NCBI GenBank assembly: GCA_018697195.1
Contig: CM031878.1
Span: 65,793,145-65,857,144 of the forward strand
Length of the DNA: 64,000 nucleotides
Source: Certhia americana
Taxonomy: Eukaryota > Chordata > Aves > Passeriformes > Certhiidae
Direction of reading: 5' to 3'
The position numbers and the translations under genes were made by a program. The notes below the pieces were generated by a model. It was not told where the DNA came from. It ran no database searches and was given only the letters and a program-made list of their open reading frames with translations. Below, piece after piece: positions 10,463 through 22,700 of this stretch (positions within the stretch are counted from its first letter, which is position 1; the number at the start of each line of letters is the position of its first letter).

Positions 10463-13400
10463 TTCTTTCAAATGTACATGACGTAGCTGTTACATAGACA
10501 TAACTGCACCTGGGCAGTTGAGCTGGGTCTCCTGGATTTTTACCAGCTACTTCTCCTGAGGTTAATGAACACTGTTCTAGAGACAGAAGAGGTATAATTG
10601 TGTCATGATGGATTACCTGAAGAGTCAATATCAACACTGAGGGCTCTTATGTGCTTCCCAGCCTTCCCTCAGCTTCCATAAGCATGAAACAATCATGCAA
10701 TCCTCTTTATTTTGAGTGCCTTACTGATGAGGAGCCTCATCTGTTTCCCCAGGCACAGGAAGACTGGAATGGTTGATATTCTGCAAGAAGAAAAGCAGTG
10801 CAGAAACTGTCTTAGACAAGCATTTTTCAAGACCTATATCTTTCAAAGGTTTTAACTTGAAGAAGGATGTATCATCTTCCATTCTCTTTTTATGAGTTCT
10901 TACAGTCATTAAGCAATACAGAAGAGTTCTAGAGAGAAGTTATTCCAAGCCATCATACTCTTTGGAGCCATTCTTTAAAAGAAGGCACAAAATTAAGACA
11001 ATAGCATTACATTTTTCCAGTCTTCACATCTTTCAGTGCTTTGAACCAAAGCAGCTCAGATGACAAATATGGAGGAGTATAGAAAAATATTCTGAGTGTT
11101 CAGGGGCAAAAGCATTTATATTTAGAAGAAAGAAATAAGTGGAAGTTACAAATGTTCCATCAAATCTGCAGAAGAGGATTAAGTGAGGATTTCCTCCAAA
11201 AGGGAAAAAAACAAGCAATTCTTTCCATAGGAAAGTGGTCCACAAAGACCTGCTTCAAAATACCAGCTTTACATTAAATCTCTTGCTAATTACAGAAGTT
11301 TTTTCAATCCAGACTTTCTGAGCTAAACAAAATACTTAAGACAGTCACAAAGTTTCCCATAGAGACTATATAAAAAAATTTGCTTTCATTTTACTTTCTG
11401 AGGTCTTTACAGGTCGTAAAAGCTTAGTTATTCTCTCACTGATTTCCCCTGCCCAAAAATATCTGTAGTTGCCAGTGCAGAAAATTCCTACATGCAATAT
11501 AATTTGTATTATTTGGGCTTTTCTGGTCTGAAGAAACCATGTCAGAATTTATGACATAAAGGGAGCCTATGTTTCCATAGGCTTCTTTTACAATGCTACC
11601 TGACAATGGACCTGCATTTCCAGATTGTACTGACCTACATTTATGGACCTGGATGGGACATAATCAATAAATCAATTAATGAATGGAACAACCACTGATT
11701 CTTTTGATATGCTATCAGGCCAAAATTTCTGCCAAGACAAAGATCAAAACAAACCTTGTTACAAAAGCTGAAGTTGAGTAAATAAGTTAATATTCTCTGT
11801 TGTAGGCACTTTTCTGTATTGTGTGAAAGAAATCCTTGATTTTCCTAGAACATCTTGGGAGTAGGTGTAAGAATAACTGAATAAAAAACTCCCTAGTGGT
11901 AAAGGGTGTGCAAGTTCCTGTGGTTTTTGGTTGACTGGGGTTTTTTTGGGGTAGAACATGTTGTATAGAAATACAGTAAGAAACCAAACATTAACTTTGC
12001 AATGTTCATCTCTTTTTTACTTAGTTAAGCCATTTTTATATTCTGCTTTATAGCATAGTCATTCTTGTGTTATTTGAAAAAAAAGGAAAAAAAGAGAAAT
12101 AAGAAAACATTCCATGAGAGATAATCCTGCAGGGCCCAGTGCCTCTGCCTATTACCTCTGCAGTTACTGAGCTCACTGATTTTATAAAGAGGTATGTGGG
12201 GTCCCCAGATGTCTGATTATCACTGAAGAGTCCTTACATATTACTCGCTGGGAGCATTGGCTAAGTTAAGATCCCTGGAATTTGTCCATCAATTATCCTA
12301 AAACAAGTATACCCTCTTACTGCTGAAGCCACAGTGATCTTGTCTCCTAAATCAGTCTGGCTTAATACTTTGCAGTATTGCTATTCCAAGAAGTTGTGAT
12401 CCCATTTCCAGTGTTATCTTGGAATATATATGTGCATGTTATTTATCTTTAGGGATAGTGCTGGCAAGATGTGTGGGTGTCTATGACTTATGTACTAACT
12501 AGTTCAACTGTGAAAATGGAGTAACTTCAACTCTTTCAGCACAATAAATTGTTTAAGTGGAAGGAGACCATTGCCTCAAGAAGACATGTCAGAGATCTGT
12601 ACTGAAGCTGAAAACATAAAAAGCTGTTAGTTGCATTATTTAGAAAAATTAATTGAAGGTATGATAAAAGGAAAAGAAAACAGATTAATTGCATCACAAC
12701 CTAAAAAGAATTTCATTGGCTCTTATAGGAGAGTACCTGGGGAGCTGCAATATAAGCTAATGTTGACAGATGGTAGGCATAATTTTAAAATTGTCTGAGG
12801 AAGTGTGTAAGCCAGAGGAAGGAAGATGGAAAATTAAAGGAAGAAAGGATCTACACAGAGCATGACTGTATTGTAAAATGAAAGGCAGTGTGTCAAGCTC
12901 TCACCTTTATTTCTATTGCACTTTTCAAACTCACTTTGATATACCAAAAGTAAAACATTTGGTTTTTGCCAGCCCTGCAAGTACAACCTCTAGTTCAAAA
13001 AGTAATCTGGATTCTTTCTGTCTTTGACATTGCCAGTTGTAAGGACTGCATTTGGAACTCAGCTAAATCTTTTGCTGATGGCCTGTGAGCTAGGAAATTG
13101 TCCAGCTCACTGGTAGAGAACTGCCTTAGTTCTACGTATCCAACAAGAATAAAAGTATTAAAAACATATTACTTAGACAGCAACAGAAGCAGAGCCCGGG
13201 GGAAGTAGATAAAAAGTAATTTTCCCATAGTCATTTGGTTAGGACCAGGGAATAAAAATCTCTAATTTTCTAGAATTATTTTAATAATTCTGTCTGTGCA
13301 GTGTTTAGATACACTAGAAATTACAGGTCACTAAATAGATGTTATCTGTGCTGATCAACAAAAAGGGATGTTTTGATATAAGAACGGAAGTTCTGAATTG

Positions 13401-14323
13401 TATGGAAGCAAGGAAAAGACCTTTTTGTGGCAAATTGATATGCCATTCTTGCAAATCCACTTGAGGGCTTGCAGGTTATAATGCTCAACTGAGACCTTCC
13501 ATGGGAAATAGGTATGTTGCAGGACAACAGATGTGATTACAGGTGATAAATGGAAAATGGAGTTTTTACTGCGGACATTACTTACAATTTTTAGGCACTA
13601 TTTCAATTTTTAAAGTGCTAGCCTCTGAAGTTACTTGAAAAACTGTGTAGATCATAACACCACACTGAAAGTGTTGAACTTGGGTAGGTACAGCACAGGG
13701 ATGAGGTGGATGCAGAGCCCAGGTAGGACCTTTGGAAAAGTTGCGCAAAAACATGTGTGGTACAGACATCAAATACCTAACTCCATCCTGCAGCTGTAGT
13801 TTAGACCAATCCTTTTCAGGGGGCAGAAACTTTTCTCTGAGTTCATTTGAAAATACAAAGGGACAGAGCAGCTGCCTGAGCTGTTGCTCAGATGATGAAG
13901 GCCATCCACCAAACATAGGAAGTGACTGCTTAATCTGTGTGCTTTCTATTCTTTTCCATAAACAAGTAAGAAACAAATGATCCTTAGTTTATCATATTTT
14001 TGTGTCTGGGAGTCACTCAGTTTCAATTCACCGTCTCTTATGATCACACACTTGTCCTTATATGCAGTATAATAAATAATCTGACAAGTAAGTTTTCTTT
14101 CAGTTGCTCTTGTACCGTGATCACAAAATGTCAGCAGAGATTCAGACAGAAGTACAAACTCCCTATGTTCTTATTTATAAGTTCTCTATTCAGTACATAA
14201 AGTACAGGTGAAGAGGACTTCTTTCTTTAATAGGAAGTTGAAAGGGTAGTATCAGTTTTCCTGCAACTTACTTACGCAATCAGTTTTACAACTTGAGGTA
14301 AACAGTCCTACATTTTCTTGCAG

Positions 14324-14416
14324 GCAGACTGTGGAACGTGTGACTTTACAGAACCAGCTCCAGCAGCTTTTAGAAGCCCAGCGGTCAGAGGGCAAGTCAC
14401 TGCCCACATCCCCAAG
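14324..14416 (+). CDS. SNCAIP: SNCAIP coding exon: second half of coiled coil
   Basis: This 93-nt exon lies between the acceptor cattttcttgcag and the donor gtaagg. It begins with G, which completes the Glu codon split from the 7712 exon. It reads QTVERVTLQNQLQQLLEAQ, a heptad-patterned continuation of the coiled coil, then SEGKSLPTSP. It ends with two bases (AG) that C of the next exon turns into Ser. The sequence is nearly identical to human synphilin-1 as recalled. Skipping this 93-nt exon would keep the downstream frame, because phases at both sides are the same. Confidence 0.95.
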
Positions 14417-16862
14417 GTAAGGTGACTGGAACTGCACTGCAGCCTGTATTTGCACATTTTTATAATATATCAGTTATCAGGAGAAGCTGTCATCTGGCTA
14501 AATAGTAGATGTGTTCTGTAAAGAAAATGTGGGGGTACCTTGTGAACTAGAAACTGAACTTCTAAAATTTGACAGTGAGTTATGCTGATAAATACTGGAA
14601 ATTTCTGAGTATAAACTAAATAGTCCCTGCTTCCTAACAGAGTGAAAGCCAATTTTACAGTGGAATGTAGTATATTTTGAATTAGATGAACAGCAGAAGT
14701 TCCTAGAAACCCTAGGAAAGATGTAAAGTTTTATGTTTTGTTGGTCTATCATACATTACTTCTAGCAATAAGTTACAAAAAGTTACCAAAAAACCTGCTG
14801 TCATATTAATGAAATTAAATCTTTTAAATCATTAAATCTTTTGCCTGCTGTATATACGTATAGGCATATATATATGTAACTTGTATAAAAACTCAAAACT
14901 CTGGAAACTTTATATATTGCTTATGTACCCTGTCAGAAGACACAGAAAGAAACACAAGGTTCAGACTTAAAAGAGGAAGACAGGGGACTGGATCTCTCTG
15001 ATTGTGAGAGATCTGCATGGAAGCAGATGAAGCAAGCATGACTTCACTCTCCCAGCAATCTGAAGAAGATTTTGATAGAAATAAAGTACCTCACATGCAA
15101 ATAGGGCTTGGTTTATCCTTATTTTTATTCTATTTTCCTCTCTGGAAGCCATATACAGTACTTCTCCCTGTTTCAGGGTTGTTAGGGAGCTACATATATG
15201 TGGAACTGTAAAACCAGCATAAAAGCTTCTGCAGCCATTGACGATCAGAGTTTTGGGTAATCAAATTTGACCTTATAGGGTCAGTGACTGTTTTTTTTTT
15301 TTTTTTTCCAATTCTCACAGAATCCTGAGTAGTTTTCTGTAAAAGTTCTCCATGGCCCCCAATTTCATGTATCCCTGTTTCAGACAAGTGCAAACATTAG
15401 GATTGGAGACATATTTTTGTAAAGAAACTTCAGCTAGGAAACAGCTATAAACTCAAAAATCCTGGTGAAGTAGAAAACTACACTGGAAAAGGGGTTTTTA
15501 CCTTCTTTTAGGAATTTTTGTCTTCCCTGTGTGCCAGCTTAACAGGGACAATGGGACCAAAAGCTGTTTTCCAGCTCATTTAGTTTCTGTGATTTTTGCT
15601 GTCTGTTCTTTCCGAGTGGTCCTTCATCTGAGTTCTGGTGTGCACCAGGACTGTTTTACTTTCAGTATCAGATAAGATCAGGTGAAAGCAGATATGTCAT
15701 CATTCATTATTCCTGTAAAAGTGTAGGCTTCAACATAATTTTAGTTAAGTGAGCAAGTCTGAAAATTACACTCTGTTTATTTTATTTCATAGTTGGCTAC
15801 TACTTTTCCTTCTAGTTGGAACTCACTTGTAGATATTTTCATCATCCAAGGAGACAGTAGCAGATCTAAGAGAACATACGCCTTTTATTAGGGATGTGCA
15901 TTGTAGATAAATGCATGTTATTCAGAGTGTTTAGGTCTTCCATAGGAAAAAAAACCACCATAAAATTAATTGAAAATTAGGTGTTTAGTATAGGCATCTG
16001 AATTTTTTCACTGTGAGAACTATGGACTCATAAGAGCAGAAGGTGCTTGCCAGCCTCACAAGAACCTAAAATTTGTCACCTTGTCCTTGCTTAGAGGAAA
16101 AACAGTTTAAAGTAAAAATGTGAAGTGTTATGAGCTCCAGCATATGTCACGGGAAAAGAAAAGGTCTCTGCAATTTACATTCTTCACAAATCAGGCATTG
16201 TTGAAATTGCTCTTTCCTTCTGTAAAAGAGTTGGAGTTCTAAATTTAATTTATTATTCTATTAGTAATGAAATACATTCATGTCACCTTTCTCTTGCTTT
16301 TCAGTATTTCATATCTGAAAGGGTTTTGAGTGCAAATTGCCTTGACTTTTTATGAGGTCTTATATGGTTGTTATTATTAATACCAGATGCAGTTTGGATT
16401 CATGAAATCATTGCTCTGCAGAGAGGTAGTACTTTCACAGGACGTAGAATAAACTACTTTTGTATTATGATGTGACTTGGATAGTAGGCACTTGGCCTTG
16501 TGGGGCATTTTTGCATGTCAGCTCACACAAACAGGAGTAGTTTCTCTAGAGTTTTCCTCATATAGTCATATTTGGTGTTTGATTCTAATTTCTGAGTTCA
16601 AGGGGGATTTTTTTCTTTTTTTCTTAATAAGAAAAAGTGAAGATACTCAGATTTTACATAGGAGTAGAAACAGTATTACATCATTTTCTATGTAATCTTT
16701 ACTGTGACATCACAGTAATTGAATTGAATTGAATTCCATGTGAGTAGTGATGCAAAGGATAACTAACAATAAACTGAGAGAGACACATACATTGGAAATG
16801 CCAATTTCACATTCTAGATACGCCTTAATTTTGCTGTGACATTTCGTCTTTTTTTCTTTAAG
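14417..16862 (+). other. SNCAIP: SNCAIP intron
   Basis: This 2.4-kb intron has a gtaagg donor and a strong pyrimidine tract (cgtctttttttctttaag) at its acceptor. It contains a run of 17 T at 15291-15307 and a short (TTGAA)n stretch near 16718. Nothing else recognisable is present. Confidence 0.85.
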
Positions 16863-17931
16863 CTTGCCATCATCTCCTGCTTCTGGCAAACCCCAGTGGA
16901 AACCATCTGAAGCAGATGAATTGTCTCCACCAAAAAGTAAATTGAACACCCAAGATGGGATTCAGATTCTTGGCAGCTTGGGAACGAGCACATCTAGTCG
17001 TGCTCGAGCTAAGATAAAAGATGAGGACTCAGATAAAATCTTGCGTCAGTTGTTGGGGAAGGAAATCTCTGAAAATGTCTGTATGCAGGAAAAGCTGAGT
17101 TTGGAATTTCAGGATGCTCATGCATCCTCCAAGAATGTGAAGAAGATTTTGCCAGAGAAAAGAGAGTTGAAGTTAGCCCGACTGAGGCAACTGATGCAGC
17201 GGTCTCTCAGCGAGTCTGATACAGATTCAGCTAATTCTGAGGACCACAAGAACACCCCTGTGAAAAGAACTGACAAACCAAGACCTCAGCCTATAGTGGA
17301 GAGTGTTGAGAGCACAGAGAGTTTGAACATGATGCTTAAGAAACACACTTCCACAGCAGGGCGGCGCTTCCCTTTTGGTATCAGGGTCTCTAAGTCTGTG
17401 GATGGCCACAGTCCTTCCCCTACTTCAGAGAGCAGCGATCCAGACACTGAAGCCTCATACCAGCCTGGTGCAGTACCTCAGAACCAGTTCTGTGGAGACA
17501 ACTCTCCATCCAGCATGGACAGTGCCACTGCCCAGAAGGTTGCCACCAGCCCTAAGAGTGCTCTCAAGTCTCCATCTTCAAAGCGCAGAACCTCCCAAAA
17601 TTTGAAACTTCGAGTAACTTTTGAGGAGCCTGTGGTGCAGGTGGAACTAGCAGAGTCAGAACTAAACGAGGAAAAGGATAAAGACCGGAGCAAAGGACTC
17701 GCACGGGCTCCAGCCAGCTCTGGGGAGCATGCAGGGGATCAGCTGAAAAGGCCTTTTGGAGCCTTTCGGTCCATAATGGAGTCACTGAGTGGCAACCAAA
17801 ATAACAACAACAACTGTCAAACAGCAAACCTCATCAAAACCTCCTCAACGCTGCCTTTTACCTCACTAGGAAGGAAGACAACAGAAAGCAAGGGAAATCC
17901 AGCAGTTGTCTCAAAAGGAAGAAACAAGCCA
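16863..17931 (+). CDS. SNCAIP: SNCAIP large coding exon: Ser-rich C-terminal region
   Basis: This 1069-nt exon has 1 base that completes Ser, then 356 codons, and ends in phase 0 at CCA before gtgagt. It encodes the C-terminal third of synphilin-1. In order: a Ser/Pro stretch (LPSSPASGKPQW), a conserved block KDEDSDKILRQLLGKEISEN, and a basic helix (KRELKLARLRQLMQRS) running into an acidic Ser cluster (SLSESDTDS) of the type favoured by CK2. Then come PRPQPIVESVES, a Ser/Pro/Asp-rich stretch, a KRRTS basophilic kinase site (17581-17595) and an RVTF motif (17611-17622). The end holds KRPFGAFRSIME, an Asn run and LGRKTTESKGNPA. The reading frame is intact and strongly similar to mammalian synphilin-1. 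Most of the region is predicted to be disordered apart from the short helices. Read without splicing, the frame continues 15 codons to TAA at 17977. Confidence 0.97.
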
Positions 17932-17979
17932 GTGAGTACACTGAAGAAGGAGGGGCCTTTCTTTTCCTTGGTTCATTAA
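17932..17979 (+). other. Intron-retention tail in frame with SNCAIP
   Basis: If the gtgagt donor at 17932 is not used, the frame runs 15 more codons (VSTLKKEGPFFSLVH) to TAA at 17977-17979. The donor is strong and a spliced continuation matches the human C-terminus, so this is probably ordinary intron. It marks where a retained-intron product would end. Confidence 0.3.
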
Positions 17980-18274
17980 GTAATGCATAAGTTTGGCAGC
18001 TTCTTCCTTCTGCCTTTCTATTGCAAAATGATACACAGAAATACTTTTTTGTATTTGACCTACAGGAAGCCAATCCACTTTTTAGTTTTGGAAGAATTTT
18101 CCAAGGAGTGACAGGTTCTGCTTATGTAGAGGGTATATAGGGCAGATATTCTGTGTTGAAAACTTTCCCCAGAGATGTGATTCACATGGAAATGGTGTTT
18201 GCAATGAGTGACAAAACATACAATGAGAATGCCAGTGTTGAAACCATGGGGTTTCTTAGGACTAAATAACTGAA

Positions 18275-18276
<2 letters not shown>

Positions 18277-18323
<47 letters not shown>
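18277..18323. repeat. (AT)n microsatellite
   Basis: About 23 uninterrupted AT dinucleotides lie inside an SNCAIP intron. The tract is self-complementary and likely to vary in length between individuals. The adjacent open frame of Tyr-Ile repeats on the minus strand is an artefact of the repeat. Confidence 0.97.
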
Positions 18324-18328
<5 letters not shown>

Positions 18329-18635
18329 CCCTGTCCTGTCCTATAAGGACTGATGAGGCCAACAGAATGAGAAAAATAACAAGGAAAAATTTCAGAAATG
18401 GTTCTTCCTGCTTCTGTGGGAGTTACAGCCAACCCTGGATGTTGAAGCTGTCATCACAAGTTTTCTTGTGTCAGAGCATATGGTTGGCCTGTCACAAAAG
18501 AAACTGGATTCATATCTTCCCTTCTCCACAGTGAATTCCCTTTTCTGGGAACCCAAGGGAAAGAGGGATGTGTGCAGTTAAAAGGCTGGTCCTCTCATTT
18601 AAAAGAAAGGTGAAAATACTTGGAACAAATACATC

Positions 18636-18720
18636 TTTCAAGGTTCTAGGTAATAGGTTGGACTCGATGATCTCAGAGGTCTTTTCCAACCTAGTTGATT
18701 CTGTGATTCTGTGATTTTGT
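18636..18720 (+). mobile_element. CR1 3'-end fragment
   Basis: This is a short, 5'-truncated CR1 tail: 'ggttggactcgatgatct', then 'cttttccaacct', ending in two tandem copies of a gattctgt-type octamer. That ending is the diagnostic CR1 3' terminus. It is too short to encode anything. Confidence 0.88.
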
Positions 18721-19702
18721 ACTGAATAGAAGAGACAGATGTAGGAAATATTGTGGGTCAGTACATTTGTGGAGTGAAGTGTGAGCATCTGGAGATAGAA
18801 CAGAGGTGAGAGAGAGGGAATGGCAGATGATTTAATCCTCTGTGGAAGACAGGGAGGGAGGGAAGCAGTAGATGGAAACCATGAGGTGGAAGAATAATTG
18901 CAAGATGAAAAAAATCCATAAAGTAGTCCAACAGGAGGAGGAGCAGCATTAGTGAATTATATACTGCAAAAAGGCTATGGGAGAAAAACACAGGAAAATC
19001 TTAGGCAAAGAGGAGGCAAAAGAAACAGTGAAAAGGAAGAACTGGGAAATAGTGAGCAGTCCATATTAGTGAGTGTTGTTAGACCAGTAGTGCTAGCATA
19101 CTGAAATGAAATGAAATTAAACTGAATGAAAAATTCAAAGGACACCTAAGGGCTAAATTGAAGTGGGACTGCAGTTCTTAAAGATTACTCAGAATCACAA
19201 GATGGACTACTGATTTGAGTCTTTAAAGACATGCTCCATCTAGTTGAAAAGCCAATTTAACAAAGAAGTATTTTTATAGCTCAACAGCTTTTTTTTTTTT
19301 TTTAATGGGTGATTCAGATTTCATAGTAACAGGGAAAAGACACTTGGTCTTCAAAGATGTTCTGATAGGTTGAAAGGCCATGAGCAGTTTTTGTAGTTCC
19401 CTAAGAAATTTGAAGGATTGTATGTGGTAATTATAACAGTATTGGTGCTTGCAGTGTAAAATGCTTGTTCTGTGAAAAGGCCATGTTTGCATGTCACTGT
19501 GCCAGCATCAGACCTGTGGAAAGAATAAATTTTCATACCAACCCAAAGGACCACAGTACATATCTCAAAGAAGTAACAGATTCAGGTGCAGAAAGAAATC
19601 TGTTAGAATGTTAACTGTCTGCATGTTTTGGTAGATTTCCATGTTATGCCTGTGGGAAGCTTTGTGCATGCTCTTAACTGAAATGATGTTGTACTTCCTT
19701 AG

Positions 19703-19770
19703 GATCCTTACTTCAGCTACACCAGTCTTTCTTCTTGCACGTTGAATGAAGAACTGTATAACTATGCTTG
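19703..19770 (+). CDS. SNCAIP: Candidate SNCAIP cassette exon giving an alternative C-terminus
   Basis: A 68-nt open segment lies between an acceptor (gttgtacttccttag) and a donor (gtatgt). Joined in phase 0 after CCA at 17931, it encodes DPYFSYTSLSSCTLNEELYN and then Tyr-Ala. It leaves TG, which the first base of the 23987 exon completes as Trp. That junction moves the last exon into a second frame, open for 27 codons from 23988 to a stop at 24069. The last exon's short canonical ending (Ala, then TGA) would not be used. Acceptor, donor, entry phase and exit phase all fit, and the composition is protein-like (aromatic and acidic residues). I do not firmly recall a human isoform with this ending. 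RNA evidence is needed to say how often it is included. Confidence 0.6.
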
Positions 19771-22700
19771 GTATGTGCTTATGCATGGTAATGTTTAGCA
19801 TCTCTGTTGCCTTATTTTCTCAAATTGTATGTGTTTGCTAACATTGTAACTGAAATACTGGAATCCATTCACAAGAGGGGAAGTAGATGAACATCTAAAT
19901 TCCTAGAAAAGCAGAAATTTATGATGGATTTCTGCTGATGTCACCATTGAACTGACTACAGGATTTCAGTTCCAAGCTAGTACAGAAAGTATTCATGCTC
20001 ATAAATCCACCAGAGTGTATAGCAGACTTTGGCAGAGTATTCTGCCTCTGTTGAATAAAAGTCAAGTACCAGATGAGAATGGAAATTAAATTTCCTCTCA
20101 TGAGAAGGCTAGAATCATCTCTAAATAGAGAATATAGAGAACATGAAGCAGAAAGCTGTACTTTAAGTCTAAGTGCTCTTCTATTTTAACATATTTTTCT
20201 TACTCTCCCTTTGACCTTGAAGTTAAATCTGTTTTTTAAAGTCTTATTAACTCTGACTATATTCAAACTCCTTAATTTAGTTCTGTTCCATCAGGATTAT
20301 TCAGGCAGATAGAGAACAGTCCCTCAATTCCATAAAGATATTTTGGAAAAAACACTACTTGATAAAGTGTTTGTTTCTTTTACATGCAAATGCTTTCTAA
20401 AAGTGACCTGTCATTTTCACATAACTCTTAACACTCACAAATTCCCTTTTTCTTTTACTGTTAAACTGAGATGTAAATTTAGTTTGATATTTGTTATTCT
20501 TCAGTTCCAGAGCCTAAGTCACTTTCAAGTTAGTGTTTTCTCACTATCTAATACCTGGAGAAAGTGGGGGTCCATTCTCTAGTTTTCTATTGCTAGGACT
20601 TCCCATACTTAAAAATTCAATCTCGATAATGAAAATGTGAGTCTTGTTCAGAAGCCATTGGCACAGTGTATGTGTAACCAGAAACTGTAAGATTTCCAAG
20701 AGGTTTCATTCTCTCCTGAAAAAAAAGAGGGAAACTTCTGTGCAGATAACTGGATAGCAGCAGTTTGAGGGAGCATCAGTGGGCAGATTCCAGTCAAAAC
20801 ATCCAGCTGCCTGTCCAGATTGTAGAGTAATTCAAAATGATTAATCTCATTCTTATGTTAGAGCCATCTCCCAGATTTCGGCAGTCGTAATTTGTCACTT
20901 GCCTTGTGTAACTGCTCTTGTGTGAGAAATTCCTGGAAATGTGGCATTTTCCCAGAAGTAGAAGACAGGAAAAGTCCGGCTGCCACTGCAGGGCTTTGGA
21001 GTCACTTCCTGGGAAGGTGATGGCTGGGCATGAACTCCTGGCTATCTTTCCAGGTACTGCTGGTCCAGGCACCATGTCCTGAACCTGCCCCCATTATCAT
21101 GGACACATGGAGAACCAGAGAGCAGGAAACAAGGAGAAGAGTCCATGAAGGGCACAGCATGAGGAGGCTGTTACAGTACCCGCAATTAGGAAGTGGGCAA
21201 AACTATGTGCCAAAGTGTGTGGCATGAGATTTACAAATATCACATAAGACTGGAAGTTGTATTTTTCTTTTTAGAAATCAGGACACAGACCTGAAGTTTC
21301 TCAGAGATTCTAAGCTAGCCTTTGTAATGATGTTTTGCATATGTTGTGATTTTTGAATAGCAAAATGGGTGCCTGCAGATTGTCAACTACATGACACTCA
21401 GTAGTTGTGATGTTTAAATCTTAAAAGAACATTGTGTGCACTACAAGCTCCTGGGCACCATTTGAATTTTCCCTGAACAGTCTGAGGAGCCTACCTAATT
21501 AGCATTTCAGAATTATTTGGAAAACAACAAATAAACAAACAAACAAATTTTTTGGAAGAGAGGACAGTGTTTGGTGGTTAAAACCTTTACAGATTTTTAT
21601 ATTGGGCACTTATATTTCTGAACATTATCCCAAGCCCATTTTGGCACAACACCCTTATAATAGGGGATTTCATTAGTTTTTTCTGAAATCTGAAGTCGTT
21701 ATATAAAATCCACTTTCAATGAAACAACATTCCTGTCAACAAGTTTCCAGCACCTTTTCTTCAGATTCTGTTCTTTTCATTTGTTTTTTTGTTTTCATTC
21801 AAAATACTCCAAAGTATATTAAGGCTTTTTTTTCAAGTTTCTCACCACTTAATATTAAAGGACTGTGATAAATCTTTTAGTGGCCTTTTTAAATGTGATA
21901 CAGTCTACTTTTCTTAAAGCCTTGAGGAAATTTTGAATGTAAGATGGTTTGGGGTATTTTTGCCTCTTTTGGAAGGATTAGCAAGTTTTTGCATATTACA
22001 ACTCCAAATAAATACCTGTAGCATTTTTTCCATCTTACAGGTATGCCAATGAACAGTTCTGTCCCACACTTTAAATCATCTGAGAGCTGCATTACATTCA
22101 TATAAGCAGTAACTCATACAATCAATATAAACCCCTGTATTAGGTACAGCTATCAACAGCAAAGATTGCCTGGAAATGGGGGCACTCAGCAAAATCCGTC
22201 ATCAGATGTCTGTCAGGTAGTAAAATGGACATGCTTCTAAGACAGTAATTGGACCTAACTTAGTATGTATCCCACTCCTAGGCCTAATACTGGATAAATT
22301 ACAACTTCAAACATATCCTCCAGAAAAAGAATGCTTATCTATATGTCTAACAAAATAATTATCATTCATACTAGTAGAGTATAACATGAATGTGGAAGTA
22401 ATTTTGTCACAGATTTACATTTGTTGTGTTGTGAACTATTGTGATCATGCATCACTGTTTGCTGCATGAGGGGACGTATTAGTGGTGATACAGGCACTAG
22501 AAGATGTTAGAAATCTAATTGGAAATTTGGTTATTAATTAGCAATATTGGTCAGGTCAGGAGGCAAGGCTGTAAAAGCAATGAACATGTCTGTTCATGTA
22601 GTATTGTCACCAAGAGACATCTGCATTAGCTGAAAATTTCCCTCTTTGAGGTCACATTACTGCTGTAGAGCTGCCAAAGGGGGTCTTTGGTGTGCCTAGT

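Larger units (their letters stand above)
7882..14323 (+). other. SNCAIP: SNCAIP intron with possible alternative terminal exon
   Basis: This 6.4-kb intron splits the coiled-coil coding region and has a gtaagt donor and a cattttcttgcag acceptor. It contains an old LTR-like repeat (about 8.64-9.37 kb) and the open segment at 10282-10462 that I propose as an alternative 3' exon. The rest (9.4-10.2 kb and 10.7-14.3 kb) is unremarkable AT-rich sequence with no recognisable gene or array. Confidence 0.8.
17980..19702 (+). other. SNCAIP: SNCAIP intron sequence
   Basis: This is the intron between the large exon and the proposed cassette exon. It holds the (AT)n microsatellite at 18277, a short CR1 3' tail at about 18636-18720 and a run of 15 T near 19289. 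No other gene-like content is seen. Confidence 0.8.

Noticed and set aside
10127..10481. 114-codon minus-strand and 92-codon second-frame open segments over the proposed alternative SNCAIP exon
   Set aside because: They overlap the segment whose splice phase fits SNCAIP, lack their own context, and are probably shadows of that frame.
16864..17979. Single-exon gene reading of the large open frame with its own start
   Set aside because: The first codon is TTG directly after a strong acceptor, the sequence continues the synphilin-1 reading from the previous exon, and the strong donor at 17932 interrupts it before the apparent stop.
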